Shown: positions 53,580 to 61,886 of the stretch, piece by piece
Numbering within the stretch: position 1 is the stretch's first letter
Layout: each line of letters starts with the position of its first letter
From: Onchidella celtica
Taxonomy: Eukaryota > Mollusca > Gastropoda > Systellommatophora > Onchidiidae
Assembly: GCA_963931925.1 (NCBI GenBank)
Contig: OZ007581.1
Coordinates: forward strand, 16,920,450 to 16,984,449
Length of the DNA stretch: 64,000 bases
Direction of reading: 5' to 3'
The notes under the pieces: generated by a model
Databases searched by the model: none
What the model was told of the DNA's origin: nothing
What the model saw: the letters and a program-made list of their open reading frames with translations, nothing else
Position numbers and translations under genes: made by a program

Positions 53580-54423
53580 TGTCACAAATCCCAGACTGGG
53601 AGATGTAATAATTATAACAAGACAACAATCACGAACGAACAAGTATAACACTTAACAGAACAACCCATCAGACTCACACATTTATTATACATAAAGATAC
53701 AGATAAAAGTGCAATTACATACACTATATTATTGAATTTACTACCGTCCAACGGCCTTATTCCCACATGCACTCTTCCTCGGGTCCACAACCCGGTAGTT
53801 ACTTTCTAAAGACACTTCGGCCTCAGCCTCTCCTCTCAGGGTCTTAATAGCACATTAATATTTCACTGGCACCGCAGTCTCTCAATAGCCCCTTCCTATT
53901 GCTATAACACATTAGCATTCCAATAGCACATCAACATGGCAATAGCACATTAGCATTTCAATAGCACATCAACATGGCAATAGCACATTAGCATTTCAAT
54001 AGCACATTCATGATCATATATACGTCCCTGTCGGTGGCCAGACTGCCACGACTCATGTGCCTCTACTGTCCTGCACCGACAGCTTCCTTCCTGGCCTATG
54101 TGTGGCCTCCGGCCCTATGCTGGCCTATCCCCTGTGCTCACCGTAGGCGGCGCTCTTCGGCCCGACCCCGGCACCAGTCATCACTGGAAAAACACTACTC
54201 CCAAGTCTTCCGACTGCTCTCCTTATGTTCGCCCTCTGGGGCTTTCTCCTGCGTCCGCTTTCTTGGACGTCTTAGTGTGCAGTGATAGTAATACAGCGCT
54301 CTCGCCTCATTCAGACCCCCCCACTCACAACATGCACGCTTTCCCTTACCCCGTGGCCCGTGGGTTAACTTTATTCTAACCCTCTTCTCGTAACTACTGA
54401 TCCTCGCTCACTCGCTCGTGACA
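53580..54423 (-). repeat. 3' LTR, short form (844 bp)
   Basis: Plus strand TGTCACAAATCCC to CGCTCGTGACA. Compared base by base with 60234-61077 I find three substitutions. It lacks the ~345-bp block present in the long LTRs and carries about 2.5 copies of a 38-bp repeat (AATAGCACATCAACATGGC plus AATAGCACATTAGCATTTC). Two sizeable open frames on plus occur identically in both LTRs and are by-products of its GC-rich sequence. Confidence 0.92.
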
Positions 54424-54438
54424 TCATCCCCCACCCCA
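54424..54438 (-). promoter_or_regulatory. Polypurine tract
   Basis: On minus, TGGGGTGGGGGATGA abuts the 3' LTR, as expected for the plus-strand primer. Confidence 0.75.
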
Positions 54439-54777
54439 AAAAAATTAATGCAATTAATTTCAAATCGCATCAAGATGACTGTCAACGAGTGAGCGCGAGC
54501 AATACTTACATAAAAATGACCTACCAATGCCTCTAGCACATAAAATACCGGAATCAGGGAAAAATATGGGGATCAATATGCCCTGCACTATGCATATCTG
54601 TATCACATCATCAATAGCTAACTAAACACAATACCTAATACAGAATCAAAACCACTCAATCTATCAACCATTCTTCATATAATATTTATAATGTCAATAT
54701 TTTAAAGTCGACGACTCGTTCACACAGATCCTGTCAATGTTCCTGTACTCCGATGTATAAGCTCCTGAACTCTTCCC

Positions 54778-55602
54778 TTAGGCTCGACTAAGGTAGTCGG
54801 CGATATGATTGCTGGTTCCTGGAATTGGTTGAATAACGAAGGTATACGGCTGCAAAGCCAATGCCCATCTAGACAAGCGTGGGCTGGACGAACGATTCTT
54901 CGACAAAAACGTTAGTGGCTTGTGGTCTGTCTGGATACAAAATTCTCGTCCCATGAGATAACGTCCTAATTTCTGGACGGACCAGACAATGGCAAGACAC
55001 TCCCGCTCTATCACAGAATACTTTCTTTCTCTCTGCAATAACTTCCTACTGACATAACATACAGGATGTAAACATTCGTTCTTCTCCTGTAGAAGACAAG
55101 CGCCGACACCAGAGTCCGACGCATCCGTTCTGAGGATAAAATTAGATCGAAAATCGGGTAATATCAGAATGGGTGACGATGATAATGCTGTCACCAAATT
55201 ATCAAATGCTGTCTGACATTCAGACGTCCACTGGACCTTATCGGGTTGTCCCTTCTTAGTAAGGTCAGTAAGAGAAGATGACAAGGAGAAAAAATTTGGA
55301 ATGAACTTTCTGTAATAATTCAAAATTCCCACTAAGCTTCTGACTTGTTTCTTTGTTTTAGGGATTTGCAACCCTACTAATTTGTCAATTTTTGTTACTT
55401 CAGGTCTATGAACACCTCTACCCACGATATGTCCTAAGAATACTATCTCTGGACATGCCAAATCCATCTTTGCGGGTTTAGCAGTTAACCCAAAATGACG
55501 CAATCGTTTAAAAATTACCGTTAGTGTCTGAATATGATCAGACCATGTCGACGTATGACACGCTATATCGTCAAAGAATGACACGACATTAGGTATGTCC
55601 TT
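54778..55602 (-). pseudogene. Gmr1-like pol: RT C-terminal half and RNase H
   Basis: The frame begins in mid-RT at KDIPNVVSFFDDIACHTSTW, where FFDD is the catalytic xxDD box. It passes LGHIVGRGVHRP and VRSLVGILNYYRKFIPNF (RT connection), then RNase H with RTDASDSGVGACLLQ, RKYSVIERECLAIVW and IQTDHKPL, ending NHIADYLSRA and a stop at the usual place. Everything N-terminal to the catalytic box is missing. On its N-terminal side it is joined, in a different frame, to integrase C-terminus at about 55603. The open frame extends to 55689 only because the overlapping integrase DNA happens to be open in this phase. It is not functional as an RT. Confidence 0.85.
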
Positions 55603-56209
55603 TAATACCAGTATGAGAATACAGATACTCTGGTCTCTCATGAAACCTCTGCAGCCTATCAACATGGAAAACCTTAACTGATCCATCAATGTGGATAGCG
55701 TAATCTACCTTCGAAACAACTCGCTCAATAACATAAGGACCTTTCCATGTCATCAATAACTTATTATGGTCCGTAGGTAATAACAATAGGACCTTGTCTC
55801 CTGGCTTAAAAATTCTCAGTTTGGATCCTCTATCTTTATAGTCTTTTGCTCTTTTTGAAGCGATACTAGAAGCTTTTTCCGCAATATTCTGAAGAGGAGC
55901 CTGGGGTGTACGACCCTTATGCGTCGTCTTTTGGCACGCACTGCACGTCTTACAATATAATCGTACATCTCTGTCGATGGATGGCCAATAATAATTTTTA
56001 AGAACCCTTTCTTTGGTTCTAGCTATACCCATGTGACCCGCTAATGGGACATCATGTGCCAAATGCAATACTGTTGCAATTAGCAACGCTGGCACAACGA
56101 CCTGCTTTAAAATGGAGGCCACCGTTACATACTTACTGAACAGAATGCCCGCCTGAATAACAAAGGAAGACGACCCGTTCTTATATTTCCTCGTTTTCTC
56201 CGTTCGCGC
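55603..56209 (-). pseudogene. Gmr1-like integrase, catalytic core deleted
   Basis: Read on minus after the nested LTR: TEKTRKYKNGSSSFVIQAGI linker, then the zinc-binding domain with two histidines (AHDVPLAGHMG), KNYYWPSIDRDV and CKTCSACQ. Directly after TTHKGRTPQAPLQ the chain jumps to ASKRAKDYKDRG and KLRIFKPGDKVLLLL, then the GPY/F-type C-terminal domain (TWKGPYVIERVVSKVDYAI). The whole D,D(35)E core is absent without loss of frame. It lies upstream of RT, between protease and RT, which is the Gmr1-like arrangement. At about 55603 it is fused out of frame to mid-RT. Confidence 0.85.
56205..56209. repeat. Target-site duplication CGCGC (left of nested LTR)
   Basis: Matches CGCGC at 57396-57400. 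Confidence 0.88.
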
Positions 56210-57395
56210 TGTCACGAGCGAGTGAGCGAGGATCAGTAGTTACGAGAAGAGAGTTAACCCACAGGCCACGGGGTAAGGGAAAGCGTGCATGTTGTGAGTG
56301 GTGGGGGTCTGAATGAGGCGAGAGCGCTGTATTACTATCACTGCACACTAAGACGTCCTAGAGAGCGGACGCAGGAGAAAGCCCCAGAGGGCGAACATAA
56401 GGAGAGCAGTCGGAAGACTTGGGAGTAGTGTTTTTTCCAGTGATGACTGGTAGGTGGAACGATGATTGATAATTATGATTGATGTATTATATTCGTCTAT
56501 TACCATGATGTAAATAAGTATATGTGAGGAATGTGGAAGTCCTTGATACTGTATATAGCAATGTGCGCCATGAGCGATAGATGTAAGTTGAGTTCATGGA
56601 TTTGTAGCGAGAGTGAGTATTGTGTACTACAGTGGAGGTGTGTTACCGTAAGATGTTTGGTGAGTGAAATGTGAACTATTGTGTATACGCTTCATGAGTT
56701 GTAAGGAGGGGTGAAGTGAATAGAAGTGGTATGGTATTATACCAATGTAATGTTATTCTTGTAGGTGCCGGGGTCGGCCGCCTACGGTGAGCACAGGGGA
56801 TAGGCCAGCATAGGGCCGGAGGCCACACATAGGCCAGGAAGGAAGCTGTCGGTGCAGGACAGTAGAGGCACATGAGTCGTGGCAGTCTGGCCAACGACAG
56901 GGACGTATATGTGATCGTGAATGTGCTATTGAAATGCTAATGTGCTATTGCCATGTTGATGTGCTATTGAAATGCTAATGTGCTATTGCCATGTTGATGT
57001 GCTATTGAAATGCTAATGTGCTATTGCCATGTTGATGTGCTATTGGAATGCTAATGTGTTATGGCAATAGGAAGGGGCTATTGGGAGACTGCGGTGCCAG
57101 TGAAATATTAATGTGCTATTAAGACATGGAGAGGAGAAGCTGAGACCGAAGTGTCTTTAGAAAGTAACTACCGGGTTGTGGACCCGAGGAAGAGTGCATG
57201 TGGGAATAAGGCCGTTGGACGGCAGTAACTTGAATAATATAATGTATGTATGTAATTGCACTGTTATCCTTATCTTTATATTTAGGTTAATAAATGTGTG
57301 AGTCTGATGGGTTGTTCTGTTAAGTGTTATACTTGTTCGTTCGTGATTGTTGTCTTGTTATAATTATTACATATCCCAGTCGGGGATTTGTGACA
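56210..57395 (+). mobile_element. Nested solo LTR, long form (1186 bp), inverted
   Basis: Runs TGTCACGAGCGAGTGAGCG to GGGATTTGTGACA with CGCGC on both sides. Its sense orientation is plus, opposite to its host element. It has the ~345-bp block missing from the host element's own LTRs, and about 3.5 copies of the 38-bp repeat. It interrupts the pol frame between protease and integrase; the flanking frames rejoin in phase when it and one CGCGC are discounted. Confidence 0.92.
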
Positions 57396-57400
57396 CGCGC

Positions 57401-58051
57401 CTCCTCAAAACATGGACTCAATGATGGGTCCTCCTTTTGTAATGTCGCCAAGCGCCCTGGTGTGATATCCAGGTTGACCGCTGGCGTTGCCAAAGGTCTA
57501 ATCTTACTCCTATCACGTACCTGTCGACGTGTCTCGACTGCGGCACAAAAGTCAATACCTTTTGATTGTGACCATGCCTGCACATTCTCCTCGGAAGGGG
57601 AAACCACCCGCGATACATTACCAATGATGAGCTGGGCGCCTGGAAAGCAACCAACGACTGCTTCGACTTCCCCGCTAAGGAAAGGCGTATCTATCACTAT
57701 CTTTGCCATGGGTAATTTCTCTATGGCCCCTGAAAATTGGATGCACGGGACAGTCTCACCTGTAAGCTGTGAATCCCGAATGCAGTCCCTATGCACTCCC
57801 AGAACGGTAGATCCTGTATCTCGTAAAACCGAGACAGGTTCGTCCCCAACAAACCCCGGATAAACCCTAAGACCACCTCCTGTATGACATGAATTTATAA
57901 CGGGGATCTTTCTCCCACAAGGTAAAACACCGGAAGATAATAACTTCTCACAACTGGGACACTTAGAATACTGTCCGTTGTCCGATGTAACACGCGGCCG
58001 CATGATGAAATTTATTAGAGGAACATGGACTGTAGCCACTGCGATTGTCAT
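57401..58051 (-). pseudogene. Gmr1-like protease and PR-IN linker
   Basis: The frame on minus includes KCPSCEKLLSSG, then the aspartic protease: VSVLRDTGSTVLGVHRD with catalytic DTG at about residues 78-80 of the open frame, and a LIIGN flap/core segment. The linker RLATLQKEDPSLSPCFEEA ends at the nested LTR; a QKEDPSL-type segment usually introduces the integrase zinc domain in this group. The frame overlaps the gag frame (57963-58898) by about 89 nt in another phase. That could be a frameshift signal or simply a lesion. Residues read beyond 57401 belong to LTR DNA. Confidence 0.8.
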
Positions 58052-58898
58052 CCACGTTCGCCGCTATCCTACCTGCAGGACAATTTACCTTGATGTGACC
58101 TGCTCTTCCGCAGTTCCAACAATTCGCGGTCCTACAATCCCGCGAAAAATGACCTGGGCGTCCGCAAGTCCAACATTCCGCTCCCTGTGCTCCGCTAGCC
58201 CTGGGTCTCCGTGACCCATTGCGACCGGAACTAAAGTCCCTATACCGTCGGTCATCGGCAAAGGTCACAAATCGCCCTCGGCCATTACCGCGACCTAGCC
58301 CTCCTGCTCGGTCAAACTTACCGGATCCATATGCAGGTGATTGGTGATACCCCCTACGTTGCCCCTGGGCTTGCCCATTATAGGCACCACGCTGACGCGA
58401 CCTGTCTTTATGTCCTGTCGGCGACCCCTCAACAACAGCGACGTAACCAGCATCCTGCACGTACGCCCTCGCTACTGGTTTGGACGGATGTGCCGTACGG
58501 TATGCTTCCGCCAACTTTGACGCTTCCTGCACCGTCGCGGGTTCGTTTTCTTTCAGAAAAGCCACCAGATCTTTATGGCACGACGCGTACAGCTGGTCAC
58601 GGATCATTAGGTCTTTCAATTTAGCAAAATCCGCGCCCACATGCGCCAAGTCCACCCAGTTCGTGAAATATTCTGCTAGTCTCGCGACGAAGGCAGCAAA
58701 GTCCTCCCTGGTATCCGCACGTGCTCGCCTAAACTGCTCCCGGAAATATTCCTCCGTACGCGCAAATCGGCGAAGCAGCAAAGACTTCAGCTTATCGTAA
58801 TCATGTACGTCTTCGCGCTGTAGCTCTTTAAAGTAGGTTAACGCTCGCCCCTGCAACAAGGAAGCCAGGTACGTGGACCATAATTGTTTATTTTCCAA
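57963..58898 (-). pseudogene. Gmr1-like gag, capsid and zinc knuckles
   Basis: About 311 codons: capsid-like region WSTYLASLLQGRALTYFKEL and LLLRRFARTEEYFREQFRRA. Then comes a glycine/arginine-rich RNA-binding linker, and two canonical CX2CX4HX4C knuckles (C242-C245-H250-C255 and C260-C263-H268-C273). It forms the ribonucleoprotein particle of the element. It is separated from the N-terminal gag part (58903-59322) by a small direct repeat (AATTGTTTATT at 58882-58892 and 58898-58908) that brings a TAA into the gag frame and shifts phase. It has no proper ATG: the frame begins with TTG inside that repeat. Confidence 0.82.
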
Positions 58899-58902
58899 TT
58901 GT

Positions 58903-59322
58903 TTATTGCAGTTGCGCGTTCAGTTCGAACCTGTAAAGGAAGGCGTCTGTGTCGTCCTTCCGGTCGTCGAACGTAGGCAGCTTAATCCTAACACCACTTT
59001 TATTTTGCCCCTGCCGCTCAACTGTTTCCGTTGGCGCATTCTTCTTGCTTTCCAATTCCGCGATTCTTACTCGCGCGTCTATCTCCCGTTCTTGAGCTTC
59101 TATCTCTTTTAACCTCAACTCCCTTTCCTGCTGCTGAGCCTCTCTTTCTGTCTGCCGCTCTTGAGCCTCTTTTTCCTGCTGCTGAGCCTCTTTTTCTCGC
59201 TCTCTATCCTTAGCACGCTCATCGCGCAATTCTGCCTGCTGCTCTTTAATCCAGCCGCGCAGCTCCTCTCCCTCAAGGCCAAGTTCCGTACCCAATTTCA
59301 TGAGCTCACGGAGATCCGCCAT
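58903..59322 (-). pseudogene. Gmr1-like gag N-terminus, coiled coil
   Basis: The ATG at 59322 opens MADLRELMKLGTELGLEGEE. Residues ~30-90 are a highly charged Q/E/R repeat (EREKEAQQQEKEAQERQTE pattern) predicting a long coiled coil. Then VRIKLPTFDDRKDDTDAFLY, the typical start of a gypsy capsid, follows. The frame ends at the TAA created by the direct repeat at 58882-58908. The ATG sits about 900 bp inside the 5' LTR edge, leaving a long leader. It is broken relative to a full gag. Confidence 0.82.
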
Positions 59323-60219
59323 TTCACGGATTTATTATGATACAATTTGAAATACAGCAACTGTCGGTGTACCTACTATAACCGACGTATCCTGAGACCT
59401 GAAACTATGTCACTACAATAACAAGCACTAGTTCCAAATGCAATTCAGAAACACACACACCTAACCGAACAATTTATAGCATACTGTCTAACTAATTCTA
59501 TGTTCATACAATGTATAGCACTATTAAATAACAAAAGCGAAAAGAAAAGACAAGAATGAGAAAATTCAGAAGAAGGACCACCAGGACATCAAAGACAACG
59601 AACCAGACTAGGACAAAGCTTCTAAAAAAAACTATAATGGAAAAAAATGCAACCTAACTACGCCGATTACACTACAAGGTACGAACAAGAACAGAGTCTG
59701 AAAAAAAGAACGTATCTACAGATAGGTAAGAGAGAGGGACAAGAGAATACGTCTTCCTGCAGAACAGAGAAGATATCGACGCTACAACTAAACAATAACG
59801 AAGCCCTAAAGAACTGTTCACTGTGATGAACGCGGTTCCACGTTTAGCCCACCTCCCGAAGAGGATAAACTACGTTCACCACAGCAAACCCGCGCCACCG
59901 CCTGTATAATCTATGACAACAAAAACAGCAAAAACAGGGAAAAAGACAGGTTAAGGAACAGCCCCCAATCCAGGGTACAAAATTTTTGAATTTTACTTAA
60001 CTTTGAGCTTTATGAGTTTAATTCCTCCCTTACACGGAGCTCTGGCACCTTGTCTCCTCAGGCTGCACGCACACACTCTGGAAAGTTCAAATACACATTA
60101 GTACATATTCATAGATATACATAAATCATATTATCATGAAAATCCCATTCATGCAACGAACAAAAGACAACAGCACAAATTCTTACCACAACAGAATTAC
60201 AACTAACTATGACGAAATT
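59323..60219 (-). other. Gmr1-like 5' leader
   Basis: About 0.9 kb of untranslated leader between the primer-binding site and gag. Purine-rich in the coding-opposite strand; no open frame of note. Confidence 0.6.
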
Positions 60220-60232
60220 GGACGAGCCCCCA
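60220..60232 (-). promoter_or_regulatory. Primer-binding site, tRNA-Pro type
   Basis: On minus, TGGGGGCTCGTCC begins one base after the 5' LTR. It equals the first 13 bases of the tRNA-Pro primer-binding site used by many retroelements; the next bases (AATTT) diverge. Confidence 0.75.
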
Positions 60233-60233
60233 G

Positions 60234-61077
60234 TGTCACAAATCCCAGACTGGGAGATGTAATAATTATAACAAGACAACAATCACGAACGAACAAGTAT
60301 AACACTTAACAGAACAACCCATCAGACTCACACATTTATTATACATAAAGATACAGATAAAAGTGCAATTACATACACTATATTATTGAATTTACTACCG
60401 TCCAACGGCCTTATTCCCACATGCACTCTTCCTCGGGTCCACAACCCGGTAGTTACTTTCTAAAGACACTTCGGCCTCAGCCTCTCCTCTCAGGGTCTTA
60501 ATAGCACATTAATATTTCACTGGCACCGCAGTCTCTCAATAGCCCCTTCCTATTGCTATAACACATTAGCATTCCAATAGCACACCAACATGGCAATAGC
60601 ACATTAGCATTTCAATAGCACATCAACATGGCAATAGCACATTAGCATTTCAATAGCACATTCATGATCATATATACGTCCCTGTCGGTGGCCAGACTGC
60701 CACGACTCATGTGCCTCTACTGTCCTGCACCGACAGCTTCCTTCCTGGCCTATGTGTGGCCTCCGGCCCTATGCTGGCCTATCCCCTGTGCTCACCGTAG
60801 GCGGCGCTCTTCGGCCCGACCCCGGCACCAGTCATCACTGGAAAAACACTACTCCCAAGTCTTCCGACTGCTCTCCTTATGTTCGCCCTCTGGGGCTTTC
60901 TCCTGCGTCCGCTTTCTTGGACGTCTTAGTGTGCAGTGATAGTAATACAGCGCTCTCGCCTCTTTCAGACCCCACCACTCACAACATGCACGCTTTCCCT
61001 TACCCCGTGGCCCGTGGGTTAACTTTATTCTAACCCTCTTCTCGTAACTACTGATCCTCGCTCACTCGCTCGTGACA
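60234..61077 (-). repeat. 5' LTR, short form (844 bp)
   Basis: Same length as 53580-54423, with three substitutions (one in the 38-bp repeat, two near CTCTTTCAGACCCCACCACT). Confidence 0.92.
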
Positions 61078-61139
61078 TGTTTCACGAGCAGTTGCCACAC
61101 AAACATATAACCTGCGCCACATCATGAATTGAGTCAATC

Positions 61140-61430
61140 TGAATTGCTTTGAAATTCAGTTTCAACTTTTCAAGGGGTATTTGCTATATTATTGTATGCA
61201 GTATTTTGGTAATTTTTAGATTCTGTCTTGAAAGTGGTGCTCTCGCTCCTAATTTCATTATGTATACATGTCATTCCAATCGGTTAAAAACTTTTTGAGG
61301 TATATGTTTGTGACGTAATAATTTATGTTTTAGCCCATTGGCCGACCAAACTTCAATCCTCATTTTCTCGAAAAGGCAAAAATGCACATGCAACAATATG
61401 GCAAATACTTGATGTTTTCAACTCGGTGGT
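61140..61430 (-). repeat. Inverted diverged copy of the 4.3-5.5 kb repeat
   Basis: On minus, GATTGGAATGACATGTATAC, ATAATGAAATTAGGAGCGAG and GAAAATGAGGATTGAAGTTT line up with 5050-5110 and 4480-4510. It ends within about 20 bp of the exon 9 acceptor, so it contributes intron sequence next to the splice site. Confidence 0.6.
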
Positions 61431-61449
61431 TATCATGTTTTTTCTCCAG

Positions 61450-61560
61450 GGCTTCCTAATCTGCAACAGTGAAATTGTCTCCCAACAAGTGGAAGACTTT
61501 GAATACACGCCCAGACCAGAGTTCGAAGGTCCCTTTACAGTTTTCAATGTTCCTGATGAG
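61450..61560 (+). CDS. POLE: POLE exon 9
   Basis: 111 nt, 37 codons, phase 0 on both sides. Encodes [20 protein letters not shown] then [17 protein letters not shown], matching the POLE pattern GxLIxNxEIVxxxxEDFEfTPxPExEGPFxVFNxPDE inside the exonuclease domain. Acceptor TTTTTTCTCCAG; donor GAG|GTAATT. It is separated from exon 8 by 12,495 bp of largely transposon DNA, yet both splice sites are sound, so the insertions need not disable the gene. Confidence 0.95.
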
Positions 61561-61886
61561 GTAATTTGGATAGAAAATGTCATTTTCGATAACCAATTTT
61601 TACCAAGTTTATTTTCCTCATTTCACTCGTGAAAATTAAATTGATGAAGCTCTGACTCTGAAACATAAAGTAGCCAAATGAACTGAAAGGCGCAAAGTGG
61701 TCCTTATTGTGCCGACGCGCCGTAAAACCCAAACTCAAGTTGAGTTACCTCATTATGAATTTTCTATAGTTAACCGAAGATTATTTCAGTGTGTGTTCAA
61801 ATTCAGCAGAAAAGAACATATTGGTGAATTTGATTACATTGTTTTCATTGTGTGACAAGACTGTTCATTCAGATTTTTCTCATTGA
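61561..61886 (+). other. POLE intron 9, left part
   Basis: Unique intron DNA before the LINE. No feature recognised. Confidence 0.5.

Larger units (their letters stand above)
53580..61077 (-). mobile_element. Gmr1-like Ty3/gypsy LTR element, internally deleted, 7.5 kb
   Basis: Two 844-bp LTRs with three substitutions between them and a TGTTT target duplication enclose gag, protease, integrase parts and RT-RNase H parts, all coded on minus. The domain order is PR-IN-RT-RH. That is the copia-like order known within Ty3/gypsy only from Gmr1-like elements, described from deuterostomes. The integrase core and the N-terminal half of RT are missing, gag is broken, and an inverted solo LTR of the same family sits in the PR-IN linker. 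It must therefore have moved with enzymes supplied by an intact relative. Confidence 0.88.

Noticed and set aside
53880-54010. CRISPR-like array of regular repeats
   Set aside because: It is a contiguous 19/38-bp minisatellite in an LTR without spacers, in a eukaryotic genome.
54010-54379. Two 91-93 codon plus-strand frames, repeated at 60664-61033
   Set aside because: They lie wholly inside the two identical LTRs and read nothing recognisable; the long LTR forms do not keep them intact.
55603-56209. IN-before-RT order as a post-insertion rearrangement
   Set aside because: The order and the PR-IN linker fit the Gmr1-like arrangement, and the PR and IN frames rejoin in phase once the nested LTR is discounted, so rearrangement is not needed. 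The deletions are separate events.
57320-57400. End of the protease frame as protein
   Set aside because: These codons are nested LTR and its target duplication, not protease.
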